64,000 nt of DNA from Maniola hyperantus (lineage: Eukaryota; Arthropoda; Insecta; Lepidoptera; Nymphalidae): assembly GCF_902806685.2 (NCBI RefSeq), contig NC_048545.1, forward strand, positions 9,287,852-9,351,851, written 5' to 3'. Shown here in pieces: positions 11,816-22,849 of the stretch. Below the pieces are notes generated by a model. The model searched no databases, was not told where the DNA came from, and saw nothing but the letters and a program-made list of their open reading frames with translations. A program made the translations under genes and the position numbers. The first letter of the stretch is position 1, and each line of letters begins with the position of its first letter.

Positions 11816-12075
11816 AACGACTCTAGGGAAATTTTGGGCCATCTCCTTTGTCCACGTGGATCTAGGTTTTTTAAAAACCCTTGGGACCTCTCTGGTTTTC
11901 CGGAACCAAAAGATACCACACCAAAAGGGACCAGAAATATCCTTTCCCGAGCTGCAAGCTATCTCTGTAGAGTGTAGTATCTGTACTAACCGTTAAAAAA
12001 TCGATAAAACTGATGAGCTGTGAAAAGCTAGCAGACAAACAGACTGACTTTTGCATTTTTAATATAAGTATGAAT
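11816..12075 (-). mobile_element. Degraded Helitron-like element (GCGAAAGT subfamily)
   Basis: Reading the minus strand, the order of blocks matches the copy at 50114-50330: a CTGTCTG-like run, AGCTTTTCACAGCTCATC, GATAGCTTGCAGCTC, then CCTAGATCCACGTGG. Many indels and substitutions show that it is old, and the terminal CTAG is lost. Confidence 0.5.
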
Positions 12076-12538
12076 TGAATCAATAATGCTGAAGTTTAAA
12101 ATCAAATTTCTTTAAATAAATAATCAGTATAAAACTTTTTTACCGGTAATATAAAAAGGACTACAAACAATAATTATACAAAATAATTTACATGCTTGTG
12201 TTATCAACGAGGTTATTGCATTTAATTAAAGTACACGCAAAAATATCATATATTATCTTCAAACAACTATAACTAAACGTGTCACAACAATAAAACACGT
12301 ATTTTATCGTCCTATCAAAATACATAAGCGAGCGTTAAACAAATAACAAATTTTCAGCCCATTTGTCTATGTCAATGAACATTGTCATTATCGTATTTAG
12401 GTAAGTAGGTCCCGCCAGGCCTTAAAACGACGAGCCTCTATTAAAGCTCTATGCACACATGGATGAGGAGACTAATTAAGAATTAAAGGAGACTGCACAT
12501 TGGACATTGTAACTTACAATAATTAGTAAAGTACTTAT
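12076..12538. other. AT-rich noncoding sequence, nothing recognised
   Basis: Spacer upstream of the RTE insertion. No gene or element is visible. Confidence 0.4.
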
Positions 12539-12930
12539 ATAGTTTTGCATCAAAACTCAGAGTCACTCAGCGGGCGATGGAGAGAGCTATGCTTGGAGTT
12601 TCTCTACGTGATCAAATCAGAAATGAGGAGATCCGTAGGAGAACTAGAGTAACCGACATAGCTGAAGTGGCAATGGGCAGGGCACATAGTTTGTAAAACC
12701 GATAGACGTTGGGGTCCCAAGGTGCTGGAATGGCGACCTCGCACCGGAAGACGCAGTGTTGGAAGACCCCCCACTAGGTGGACGGACGATATCAGAAGAG
12801 TTGCAGGGAGCCTCTGGATTCAGGCGGCGGTGCTAGACCGTGGCGTGTGGAAGTCCCTACAAAAGACCTATGTCCAGCAATGGACGTCTTCGGTTGATGA
12901 CGATGATGATGCTGATGATAGTTTTGCATC
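12539..12930 (+). mobile_element. RTE-type LINE insertion with perfect 13-bp target duplication
   Basis: The direct repeat ATAGTTTTGCATC at 12539-12551 and 12918-12930 brackets a 366-bp LINE 3' fragment at 12552-12917. The insert encodes the reverse transcriptase C-terminus: MLGVSLRDQIRNEEIRRRTR, then a break, then a VLEWRPRTGRRSVG-like stretch, RWTDDIRRVAG and a QETYVQQWTS-like end, followed by an imperfect (GAT)n tail. About 20 bp between TAGCT repeats is deleted relative to the copy at 44266-44644. The intact duplication marks a relatively recent insertion made by target-primed reverse transcription. Confidence 0.85.
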
Positions 12931-12932
12931 CT

Positions 12933-13220
12933 AGGAGTGGTGCTAATGCTGCGCTTTCCGGTACGAGGTCACCATTCCAACTCCTTAGGACACCAACATT
13001 TATCGGTTCTTCGAACTGCGTGCTTCGTATCCCGTTGAGCTATGTCGGTCACTTTGGTGGACCACCACTAGGTAGGCAGACGACATACGACGAATTGCAG
13101 AAAGTCGCTAGATTCAGGCAGCGTGAGAACTTGGCGTATGGAAGTCCCTAAAAGATAGCTATGCCCAGCAATGCATCAGAAATAGATGGCTATCGGTTAA
13201 TGACGGCGACGACGAGATTT
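12933..13220. mobile_element. Older RTE LINE fragment with inverted 5' part
   Basis: 12940-13055 is the antisense of the RTE 3' region, from the CCGGAAGACGCAG block back to GACATAGCTCAACGGG. 13060-13215 is the sense continuation from CCACTAGGTGG to the (GACGGCGAC)-like tail. The two halves meet head to head and together cover the region almost without overlap, the pattern produced by twin priming. Divergence from the neighbouring copy at 12552-12917 is clearly higher. Confidence 0.7.
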
Positions 13221-13301
13221 TTTTTCAAACTATTACTTCAATTATTCAAAATATTTTTACCACAATATGACAGTTAAGGTATAATGATGTTGACGTATGT
13301 A

Positions 13302-13376
13302 TGTTCTCTAGAAATTCAGTCTATCCAGTAGTTATGGTGTACCATAACTAGAACATGACTGGATTTCTAGAGAACA
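13302..13376. repeat. Imperfect hairpin, about 35-bp arms
   Basis: GTTCTCTAGAAATTCAG... at 13302-13337 pairs with 13342-13376 around a 4-base loop, with several mismatches. It resembles the core of a small fold-back element. No other copy was found in the window. Confidence 0.6.
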
Positions 13377-15364
13377 GTTTTAATATACCTACTGACTGAC
13401 TTAGGTTTTCGTTGTAGCGGATTTTTTCTACGCATTAATTAAATTTTTTCTTACATAAATACGAGTACTAAGCACAACTATTTTCAGAAGAATGTAAAGG
13501 TTGTTTAATTAACTTTGACGAATATTCGATTATGCAAGGGTCCTTATAGAGACAATTTCACGATACACGTTGGTGTTTTTAATAACATATAACATACAAT
13601 GTAGTTTAGGCAGAAAATTGCGTGGTTGCTTGTATCATTAATCACTAATACAATGCATGTCAACCGGCGACGCTTGGCTCGAGGGGGCCAATTTCCTGTA
13701 TAATGGTATAGAATAAAACGAAAATCACAAGTAGAAAGAAAAATCTTGTTTTTGAAAAGGTGTTTTCCCTGTGTGTTTATTTGTGTTACTATTTTTATAT
13801 TCACTACTCAATACCTATTCAGTATTCACTGCATACCTACATATACCATTTTTGTACCCCTTTAATCAGCAATCAGTCGTGAGACTATAATCGGATGCGT
13901 TCGGGTAAGTTAAGGTAAGCTGCATTGTAAATTTTCACCGCCCGAAGCCATTCGCTCGTATTTTTCTCGCAAGAGCGTGCGCTTAATACGACTTCCGTGA
14001 CAGAATTCTACGGAAAAAATCGCGCGGTAAAATTCGCAATGCGGGCTTAAGTTGGCTATAGTAGAACTGTTGGAGACACAGTTTTCGCCGTGTATTATAT
14101 TATATCGAGCAAGACAGCTTTTAGACTTCAAGTTTCAGTAATGAGTTGGCAAGTGCCAGTTTGGATGCTTGCTAAAACAATATTTTAAAAACAAGTCTGC
14201 TACCTTTTTCGTTTCTATAAAATGGGTTTTCAACAATAACCAACAATAAAACAGCAAGAAAATCTTACAGAAACACATATTTTTAAACAAATTCCAGTAA
14301 ACCCTTAGTTCAATCGACATGATAAAGGAGCCATTAAGTAAAGAGTCGCGTAGCAAGCTGTCGATATAAATTTAAATATTTTCTCACTTCTAAGTGCTTT
14401 TTCATTGAAATTAAAAGGAGTTCACGTGAATTTAATTTCGCACTTAGAATTCCTTACAAGCTTTGTTTTTTTATCCTTTTATCCTGTTTCTTTTAGGAAG
14501 ATTATGTGCAAAATGTTTAAAACAGTTTAAGAAAGGGGTTTAACAGGGTTGCTACGAAGAATGTACTTGACCAGGCTTATAGTTTGGTGTTTCGAACACT
14601 ACCTGGTAGAAAAGGAGACATTATATATATCACTTACATTGCAGGCCAATTAAAATCAGTGTGATCGAATCAATCTTTGTTGTGGCTTTTGCAAAGCGAA
14701 GCGTGGCAGAAGCGCCGCAAAAAAGTACTGATTGTGCGTGGGCTACAGCCATAGATTTAGAATTACTATATTGCAGCTTTTGAAAAAGCTTACAATTTCG
14801 TTTCCTCTATTACTTTGTAACCGTAGCTTTTCACACAAAAAGATAATTGCCTGAGCATTAGGAACAAAATAATCTTGTGACAAAACGAACTCAGGTCGAT
14901 TATTATATGCGTCTGTGTTACAGTCTGGTGAGTAAAACTTAAGTTACGATAATGGCTAGTTGTTATGGCATGAACTGTTTTCGCTCCAAAATACAGCTAT
15001 AGTTTTCGCAAATGACCATCCTTATTAACGTTGCAATCACATAGAGTCTAGCCGTGATCATACCCCCTAATATCGCGAATAAAAATAAATTAGCTATATC
15101 ACCAATGCAATCAGGGGAGCGGGTAGTTCGGACAATTACCGTCTGGCTCCAAAATTTCCCAATATGAGCCGCGTAATTGATATTTACGCCACATTTACCC
15201 TCCAGGCCACTATCGAGAGGGATCTCGTTTTTATCACTTAATTAATAAATTGAGCAATTATTTTTAGTTATGCAAGTAAATTATGGCTTCGAAAATGCTT
15301 TATGAACTTAATTTAATATCCACTTTCGCACTATTAAAAGTGCAGGAAGACTGCTCTTTTAATG
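13377..15364. other. AT-rich noncoding sequence, no gene seen
   Basis: About 2 kb in which open frames of 60-86 codons have no recognisable domains and no known repeat stands out. Could be intronic or intergenic. Confidence 0.4.
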
Positions 15365-15510
15365 AAATTAAATGAAATGAATTTATTAATTTCATATAGG
15401 ACAGCATATGCATGAAGTTAAGACTCTTCACTCTACCACTGGTTCGCATAAGCAGGTTCTACTGATTAGAGCCAGCAAGAAACGTTTCAATCTTTACATT
15501 TTCAACTGCT
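15365..15510. mobile_element. Fragment of an interspersed repeat (CACTGGTTCG family)
   Basis: Shares the order ATTTATT..., CTACCACTGGTTCGCA, GAGCCAGCAAGAAACG with the sequence at 29325-29450 and, more distantly, 32842-33000. In my experience this is a retroelement 3' end in Lepidoptera, but I cannot name the family. Confidence 0.45.
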
Positions 15511-15950
15511 CACTTATTCGTACAATATTTCACAAACTAAGTATGACCAAAAACAACATATAATAATATAACCAATAACGTACTAAGAACATTTTTAGTG
15601 TTTTAATCCATTTAGACTAACAAGTAACTTAATAAACGTATGCCTGGTTAATATCTATCTTGTTTGGAAAAATAGTCAATTACTTACTAGTAAAAAAGAC
15701 GTAAAACACTGTCTAGTTACGAAGTTGGAATACTTTCCCATTAAAAGTCTCTCCTCCAGAGTCCAAGCGATCTTTGTTACTCCGACTTGGACTATTAATA
15801 AACGTTTGTTAACCAAACTAATTTGTTAGCCATCCTTATCTCTGTGAGTGGGAACCATTGACAAATATGCGGTATTAGGGCATTCTGTTTGCCGTACTTT
15901 GAGAAACTTTTGGTTTATATCCATTGCATCTACAGAGAAAACTAAGAAAT
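15511..15950. other. Noncoding sequence, nothing recognised
   Basis: AT-rich spacer without a visible gene or repeat. Confidence 0.4.
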
Positions 15951-15954
15951 ATAA

Positions 15955-16270
15955 GGTGTAACCAGAACGCTAGCAAAAACGAAGACAGGTGATAGTACTG
16001 ATGATTACTGATAAGATACCACAAAAAAGCCTATTTTTTAAATCCTGTATTTTACAAATGTTCATCATCATCATCATCATGATCAACCCATCACCAGCTC
16101 ACTACAGAGCACGGGTCTCCTCTCAGAGTGAGAAGGGTTTTGGCCATAGGCTATCACAGCTTTCCTGTATTTTACAAATGTTCATAATATACTGCAAATA
16201 AAACATCTGCATGACGCTAGAGGTCAACGTTACGTAAATATGGGGGGCCACACGGAGTCAAAGAACTTTG
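15955..16270. mobile_element. Partial TIR element of the 5845 family, interrupted by a SINE
   Basis: GGTGTAACCAGAACGCTAGC at the left is the terminal repeat of the element at 5845-6208. The body continues to about 16042, is split by a SINE fragment, and resumes through GACGCTAGAGGTCAACG to about 16270, where similarity is lost. The right terminus is missing. Confidence 0.65.
16066..16162 (-). mobile_element. 5'-truncated SINE with 23-bp target duplication
   Basis: A 97-bp SINE 3' end in antisense orientation: the (CAT)n tail comes first, then ATGATCAACCCATCACC and GAGCACGGGTCTCC. It is flanked by perfect 23-bp direct repeats at 16043-16065 and 16163-16185, which belong to the host MITE, so the SINE jumped into the MITE. 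It is the same SINE family as 24558-24876. Confidence 0.85.
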
Positions 16271-16317
16271 CTTGGAGTAGGTATCTCTCCGAGAATTCAG
16301 CATGACACATGACACGA

Positions 16318-16402
16318 AGTCCCAAGAAGACAGAACAAGGAGTGTGACAATCCCTTCAAAAACCTGTTTCTAGTGGACGTTACCAGGCTGAGACGACGAT
16401 GA
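16318..16402 (+). mobile_element. Degraded RTE LINE 3' fragment
   Basis: Matches the last 80 bp of the RTE copies (GAACAAGGAGTGTG, AATCCCTTCAAAAACC, TAGTGGACGTTACCAGGCTG, then GACGACGATGAC) with many substitutions. Confidence 0.5.
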
Positions 16403-16860
16403 CACAGTCATAAAAAATCTATCGTAATGGCAAATATCATTTCAGCGCATCCAGTGTTGCCACAATTCACGTTCAAACAAAATTTGCCCGTCGGAATTAA
16501 ACGGATGGTTTGCGTACAATGCAAACAGTCAAGGAGATTCAGGCATTATTTAAAGTAAGAGTGGTCATTTAGCATTGTCAACCGCACATTTGTATCGGGG
16601 TAACTTTAAACAACATTGCAGCGAAGACGGATTGTTAGTCAATCATCGTAACTATCTGCAGGATATGCTCATTAAAATGTTTGTGGAGTTAAACAATATG
16701 CACTTTGAGTGGACTTCACCGCAACTACGGACTGTTGGTAAACAAAGTTAGATACCATAAGTTAGTAAGGATCATTAAGTTAGTAACTATGGTTAGTAAT
16801 GATCATTACATAAGTAGGTACCCATGCAAAACTATCTTCTTGCAAAGAAGAAAAAGCTAA
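16403..16860. other. Noncoding sequence, nothing recognised
   Basis: No gene or known repeat is visible. Confidence 0.4.
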
Positions 16861-16861
16861 C

Positions 16862-17010
16862 AGACTGACTGACTGACTGAATGACTGACTGATCTATCAA
16901 CGCGCAGCTCAAACTACTGGACAGATCGGGCTGAAATTTGGCATGCAGATAGATAGCTATTACAACGTAGACATCCGCTAAAAAACGGATTTTTTAAAAT
17001 TTTATTAAAT
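16862..17010 (+). mobile_element. Truncated Helitron-like element
   Basis: (GACT)n run, GATCTATCAACGCGCAGCTC, GGGCTGAAATTTGGCATGC and CATCCGCTAA match the complete element at 11311-11554. Both termini are missing. Confidence 0.65.
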
Positions 17011-17610
17011 CCATAGAGGAGGTATACTAACAGGTGGTATTTTAACAGTATCTGTCTGAGAGATAATGGTGAAATAATTATTCCTTTTCATAATATATTT
17101 AGGTAGTAAGGATAGAAACCTAAATACAAGTAAGTAGGTAGGTAGTTTAGGCGGGTGAAAATCGTAATTTTTTTAAATATAAGTAATAGGTATAACTATG
17201 AGACCGTTTTCTATTTGCTTAGATTGAAGATTATAACTTTAAAGCCAAGTTGTAAATTAGTATGGATGACAACAAATTTGCGTGCTTGCCGCAAGTTTGC
17301 GGTTGAAAGCGTCGACAGTTACAGAAGTTTAAGCCTGGTTATGACTGCAGGAAATTAAACTTTACCTTAACATATCAAAGAAATGTATACCTAACAGAAA
17401 ATAAACCCAAGACAATGGGCGCCTTCAAATTTGTCGCAAAGTGGCCGCGTGTCTCACCAAACGCGACGCCCAGCCCAAACTCTTGCACTATTATATACAT
17501 AGTATAGAGTTTCCATTTAATAAATAAGAAAATACAGCACCGTAGTTTTTGAAAAATACCCTAACCTCTAGCTCTTCTAGGTTTGGTAGCGAAGCCTCGG
17601 CTAGTAATAA
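17011..17610. other. Noncoding sequence, nothing recognised
   Basis: AT-rich spacer without a visible gene or repeat. Confidence 0.4.
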
Positions 17611-17745
17611 ACCATACTAATATTATAATTGTGAAAGTGTATCAGGCTGTTTTCCTCCTAGCTTTTAATGAAAAGTACAGAGATTGTATTCCAGAGACGG
17701 ATATAGACTGCTTTTGATCCCGGAAAATCAAAGAATCTTACCTGT
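17611..17745 (+). mobile_element. Degraded Helitron-like element
   Basis: CCATACTAATATTATAA near the left and ATCCCGGAAAATCAAAGAATC near the right give the same block order as 50114-50330. The 3' hairpin and CTAG are lost. Confidence 0.5.
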
Positions 17746-18261
17746 ACAATTGAATGCTGTATTTTTGTTATTGATGATTTGATGACTTATGTCCTTTACG
17801 GCAGTGATCCGTAAAGATTATAGAGATAGGTGACCGTAATGTTATGATCCTTATTTCTTTCGACATAGAGTTCAAATAAAAAAATGACAACATTTGATTT
17901 GGGAACGGAAGAAAGGATTTGAACATTATAATGTGTGGGGACATCCGGCACACCTGTTTGAACTTTGAAGGTACAAATGAATCACTTTTGTTACTCTTTA
18001 TAGTTAAAGCTTTTAAGGTGTTAGTGAATTGCGTGTATTGTAAGCGAGTCATTGTGTTTTTTGAATAGATTTGTTTCTTGACACGCCTTAGCAGTTAAAT
18101 GGTGTGCCTGTTTTCCATATCGGAAAGCGTGTTTAAGGGAATCTAAGGTTACGTTCAGTTAAAGATATTAAAAACTTAATCGGAACTTAGGTTTACCTCA
18201 TAATTAAACCTCAAAAATTCGTATTCCAGGAAGTAAAGACTTGTTCGCACAATATTAATAA
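17746..18261. other. Noncoding sequence, nothing recognised
   Basis: A 94-codon antisense open frame at 17768-18052 has no recognisable domain. No repeat is visible. Confidence 0.4.
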
Positions 18262-18514
18262 CTAGATGATACGCGACTTCGTCCGCGTGAATTTCGGTTT
18301 TTAAAAACCCCGTGGGAACTCTTTGATTTTCTGAGATAAAAAGTAGCCTATGTCGTTCCCCGGGATTCCCCGGGTTGTACTCTGTACCCATCAAAATCGG
18401 TTAAACTGTTGGGCCGTGAAAAGCTAGCAGACAGACAGACAGACAGACGGACGGACAGACAGACAGACGGACAGACACAAAAGACACACTTTCGCATTTC
18501 TAGTATTAGTATGG
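18262..18514 (-). mobile_element. Non-autonomous Helitron-like element, near complete
   Basis: On the minus strand it starts CCATACTAATACTAGAAATGCG (first base of TC mutated), then (CTGTCTGTC)n and ATTTTGATGGGTACAG, and ends ACGAAGTCGCGTATCATCTAG followed by T. This is the same architecture as 50114-50330. Confidence 0.65.
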
Positions 18515-18649
18515 GTAATTATTAACGTGTGTGTGAGACACGTAAGTGCGTAGTGGTACAGATAGTGTTTAAGTCGTAGGTGTCGCCGACACCTTCAGAA
18601 CATGTTTCAAAATATAGCGGTCCGTTACCTTGGATGGTCCATGTACGTT

Positions 18650-18862
18650 ATAATGTCAGAACTAGTACCTAGAAAATGTGTCTGTCTGTTTGTTGCCTTT
18701 TCATGACCTTTCTGTTTAACTTATTTTGACGATAGGTAGGTACAAAGATAGCTTGCATTCCGGAGACAGAAATAGGCAACTTTTATCCCGAAAAATCAAA
18801 GAGTTTTCACGAGATTTTTAAAAAGTCTAAATCCCTGCAGACTAAATGATGGACATAATCTA
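18650..18862 (+). mobile_element. Degraded Helitron-like element
   Basis: TGTGTCTGTCTGTTTGTTG, ATTTTGACGATAGG, AAAGATAGCTTGCATTCC and TTTTATCCCGAAAAATCAAA follow the order of the complete copy at 50114-50330, and the end is ATAATCTAGTAG. Confidence 0.55.
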
Positions 18863-19300
18863 GTAGATATTAAAAACTATATTAGGTATCCCGATTTACT
18901 AATATACCAATTGTGCTAGGTTTAAGTGCCCAGTTATTACGTGGCCCACAAAATCTAAAGTCTCTTACCAACTTTGCTCTCGTATACTTACCGATCTATT
19001 TTAGTTAGTTAATTCGTTAGTTTTGTTGTTTAGATAGTTAGTTTTGTTAATTCCGCGATTTCTAGTTTGGTACCGAAGATAACATTTTGTACTTATTTCT
19101 TGTCTACTAAAAGCTTTCATTATTAGGTAGGTATAATTAAACCATAATTAGTCTATTAATCACTACATGGTATAATGTGTAGTATCCTTACAAAATAAGT
19201 ATTTACGGCTTACATTTTGGTAACAAAAGACTAATGTTAGTGGAACAAAGTGTAATTAAGCATCCATTAATGGGTCTTGCGAGGGTGAAGCCTTGATAGA

Positions 19301-19420
19301 CTAGCAACCCGCCCCGGCTTTGCACGGGTAGCTTTTTACAATTTCTTAGGGATCTCTAATTTTTTGAAAATAAAATACAGCCTATGTCACTCAGGAATAA
19401 TGTAGCAGTAGGAATAATGT
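19301..19420 (-). mobile_element. Helitron-like element 3' part, cut by a LINE
   Basis: On the minus strand the end reads GCCGGGGCGGGTTGCTAG then T, a GC hairpin-like end with CTAG. Inward lies AGGAATAATGTAGC, shared with the arrayed elements at 43331-44040. The sequence stops where the RTE LINE at 19421 begins and does not resume after it. Confidence 0.6.
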
Positions 19421-19768
19421 CATCATCATCATCATCAACCGATAGACGTCCACTGCTGGACATAGGTCTCTTGTAGGGACTTCCACACGCAACAGTCTTG
19501 CGCAGCCTGAATCCAGTGGCTCCCTGCGACTCGTCTGATGTCGTTCGACGTCCGTCCGTCTAGTGGGGGGGGGTCTTCCAACGCTGCGTCTTCCGGTGCG
19601 AAGTCGCCACTCGCCATTCCAGCACCTTGAGACCCCAACGTCTATCCGTTTTACGAACTATGTGCCGCTATGTCGGTTACTCTAGTTCTCCTACGAATCT
19701 CCTCATTTGATCACGTAGAGAAACTCCAAGCATAGCCCTTTTCATCGGCCACTGAGTGACTCAGAGCT
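19421..19768 (-). mobile_element. RTE-type LINE 3' end, antisense
   Basis: The (CAT)n tail at 19421-19437 comes first, then the complement of the reverse transcriptase C-terminus. The minus-strand frame contains DIRRVAGSHWIQAAQD and VWKSLQETYVQQWTSIG with a proper stop. Upstream on the minus strand the ends MERAMLGVSLRD-like and GAGTCACTCAGTGGCC match the start of the copy at 44266. The protein is the terminal 100 or so residues only and carries frameshifts. Confidence 0.8.
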
Positions 19769-19794
19769 TTCTTATAATTACGCCCCTACATATT

Positions 19795-19812
19795 TGGCGC
19801 CCAACGTGGGGC
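19795..19812 (+). other. LTR-retroelement primer binding site, tRNA-Lys type
   Basis: TGGCGCCCAACGTGGGGC is, to my knowledge of insect tRNA-Lys, a full 18-base complement to its 3' end including CCA. Such sites lie just inside a 5' LTR. Only about 25 bp of possible LTR precede it, because the RTE fragment ends at about 19768. No gag or pol frame follows, so this is an isolated relic of an LTR element. Confidence 0.65.
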
Positions 19813-20484
19813 CCAACGTAAGTACCACCCTACAATATTATTATTTAATGCATCTAGGGCTGAAACAGGTTGTAAAGAGGTATAAAACTGAAAAGCAAAA
19901 GAAAGAAAAAAGCTTATCAAAATTATAAAATTTTACTTACCTAATTTAAAAAGCTTCTCCAAGTGATAATCCTAGTTCCGATGTCGTGATTCGATGTCGG
20001 ACCGAATTTACTCTGCTTCTAAGGATTTGGATGCTTCCATTAACTTGAAAAGACTTTGCTTAATTAAGAATTCTCTCGGAAATCTCGTCCGGGCCATCCC
20101 GGCACAAAATGGCGGCGATTGATTTTAAATGAGCTCGAACAAAGACCGTCAGATAGCAGCGGAGTTGGCTGTAAAAACTTTGTGGTACCTTAAGTGGACG
20201 GGGAGTTAAGGCAACAAAAAGTCCGAACTTTCAATTCTATTTTGTGCTGGGAGTCGTTTTATAAAATGTGTTGGAAATGTTGGAATAGGTAGGCATGTTT
20301 AGAATAAGTAGATTTAAATTTGCTTAATTTTTAGGATAACCGGTAACGGTAAGGTTAAACGGAAAATAAGATCACTTCGTCGTCCATCTGTCTGTCTGTC
20401 AAGATCCTTTTTCTCAAGAACGCAAACAGAAGTTAAAATTAGCATCAAATCCAGAAAACCTACTATGGTCCCCAATATGGACTA
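19813..20484. other. Noncoding sequence, possible LTR-element leader
   Basis: Follows the primer binding site, so part may be an untranslated leader, but no open frame or known domain is present. Confidence 0.35.
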
Positions 20485-20725
20485 CTAGCTTATGCTCGCG
20501 ACTTCGTCCACGTGGACTACACAAATTTCAAACCCCTATTTCACCCCCTTAGGGGTTGAATTTTCAAAAATCCTTTCTTAGCCGAAGCCTACATCATAAT
20601 AGCTTTCTACATGACAAATTTCAGCCCGATCCGTCCAGTAGTTTGAGCTGTACGTTGACAGATCAGTCAGTCAGTCAGTCAGTCAGTCAGTCAGTCAGTC
20701 ACCTTTTCCTCTTACATATTTAAGA
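20485..20725 (-). mobile_element. Non-autonomous Helitron-like element, complete
   Basis: CTAG at 20485-20488 preceded by A; the hairpin region is CGCGACTTCGTCCACGTGG. The other end is TAAGA, so the minus-strand start is TC. The internal (GTCA)n run lies at about 20663-20700. Close to 11311-11554. Confidence 0.7.
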
Positions 20726-21940
20726 TTATAGTATTGTAAAAGTATACTTACCGCTTTTTTAGAACATTTATTTAGATTGTATTTTTTGGCGAGTGACGTG
20801 TACACTGTACAGCGAGCACTTTCACACGTCAGAGGGAAAACATTTTCCAGCACACATTATTCACAGTTCGCGTAAGCTTTAATTTCCTGTTCCACCTCGG
20901 ATTGAGACGACAGCTTGCTTAAGAAAGACGGCTAACCGTAAATACGGAGACAGAAAAATGTTGCCTCAACTTAAGTGAGGAAATATTACAGCTTAATGCT
21001 ACGGACACCTCACGGAAGGCATGCTCGTTATTCTGATTTATGGGACATCCCAAAATTGTAGCTTTTCAGAAAAACTTGCATATTACGAATTGTTTTTGGG
21101 ACGTTTTTCCTGCTTGCTTTTATTGTGTCTGTTGAGGTAAATAATGGGATTTGAGTTAGATATTAAGATTTACATAAATATGAAACACTCAACAATTCTA
21201 ACGTTCTAATGTAGAGCTGATAAGATCTTTCTCTCTCTGTGTCGTATTCCTCATCGTTATTATTACCCTTATCCATTAATCACATAATGGTAGGTATATG
21301 CCTTCCGCATAACACTAATAAACTAAGAGTGCGATATGATTTTGAGTCAAGAGTCTGTGGCATCATTTGGATAACCAGCGCAATTAACTGATTCATTTAT
21401 TATTTAATATGTAAGTACACACTTATCTAAACCACAAAATACCCTGTGCGATAAGGTTTAAGAAATTGTTGACTAGAACTAGTACCTGAACCTTTCCTGA
21501 TACAAAAACTAGGGTAAATTAACTACAGATACGAAAGTTTTTCTAATGTAGATATCATTATTCATTCTTTTTTTATGTATTCAAACTTTGAAATGAAATG
21601 AAACCATTACATTTCGAAGTAGTATCTACAATACTATTAGGTATACCTACCTATATTTTTAGAAAACTTTGCAATTTTGGTACCTGCAGTACCTAAACTT
21701 TTCGGGGCTTTTTATCCTGGTTCCCTTTTATTGTGTCTGCTGAGATAAATTATGGGCTTTCACGCTGTTGGTCACTTTTAGCTTTTGTTAGGGCTTTATG
21801 TGATTGTTACTGCCCGAAAAAAAGCGTTTCATTGCAAAATGTAAAAGTAGGTTGGACGAGATTTATTCATTAAGGTCTCATTTTGGTCAAACTGCTCAAT
21901 ATACTTAATACATAAAAACATTATATCCATATCCATATAC
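20726..21940. other. AT-rich noncoding sequence, no gene seen
   Basis: About 1.2 kb without a recognisable gene or known repeat. Confidence 0.4.
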
Positions 21941-22078
21941 ATTTCAAACCCCTATTTCACCCCCTTAGGGGTTGAATCTTCAAAAAGTCTTTCTTAGCGG
22001 ATGCCTACGTCATAATAGCTATCTGCATGCCAAATTTCAGCCTGATCCGTCCAGTAGTTTGAGCTGAGCGTTGATAGA

Positions 22079-22109
<31 letters not shown>

Positions 22110-22134
22110 CCTTTTCCTTTTATATATATTTAGA
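21941..22134 (-). mobile_element. Helitron-like element lacking its 3' end
   Basis: Starts abruptly at TTTCAAACCCCTATTTCACC, so the hairpin and CTAG end is missing, and runs to TATATATATTTAGA, the intact TC terminus read on the minus strand. Confidence 0.65.
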
Positions 22135-22292
22135 TTATAAATGAAAAAATTGTCTATCTGTCTGCTATCTTGTCCGGTACAAAGACAGCTTGCATTCTGG
22201 GGACGGCTATGTTTATTCCGGAAAATCAAAGAGTTCCCACGGGATTTTTGAAAATCTAAATCCAGGTAGACGAAGTCGTGGGCATCATCTAC
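22135..22292 (+). mobile_element. Second Helitron-like element abutting the first
   Basis: TTATAAATGAAAAAATTG, (TCTG)n, GACAGCTTGCATTCTGGGG, CCGGAAAATCAAAGAG and GACGAAGTCGTGGGCATC follow the 50114-50330 family. It begins exactly where the preceding element ends, so the two are nested or joined. Confidence 0.6.
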
Positions 22293-22849
22293 TTAGTTAC
22301 TTTATTTATTACTTTATTAAATTAACCATTCATCACAGAACAGAATAACTGATATCTGATATACTGATATCATGTCTTCTTTATTTTATTTAATGAAAGG
22401 TTTGTAAAATAAACAATTTTAATAAGTAAGCACGCTCGTATAGATAAATAAAGCCATTCGTAATACTGTTATAATGATGAACACGTTTTATGATAATTCG
22501 TACATCACTACCGCTGAATGTATTAAAAGATTAATAGACATGTCATTGCTGAGTGTACATCACTATTAATTATACTTGCTAATGAAGGCTTAATGCTCGT
22601 ACAAAGCCGCAGCACATTATTATATCACAACACGCTATTTAATGCAAATTAATTCAGCTGTTGCTAATACGATTAAGAAATTTGCATCGATTAAATTAAT
22701 ATAAAATAAAACGGCTTAGTGCGAGTTGAGCCGAATAGGAGTTCCGTAGACATCAAAATCAGCATCTTCTGAGTATGAACTTGTATCGTGCGTACATAAT
22801 AGCTGCCATACAACGTCAGAATGAAGTACCAAGGGCTAAGGCGTCGCGC
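22293..22849. other. AT-rich noncoding sequence, nothing recognised
   Basis: No gene or known repeat is visible. Confidence 0.4.

Noticed and set aside
19421..19768. Target duplication of the RTE copy
   Set aside because: AATAATGT occurs at the left junction, but I could not find a convincing match at the right end.
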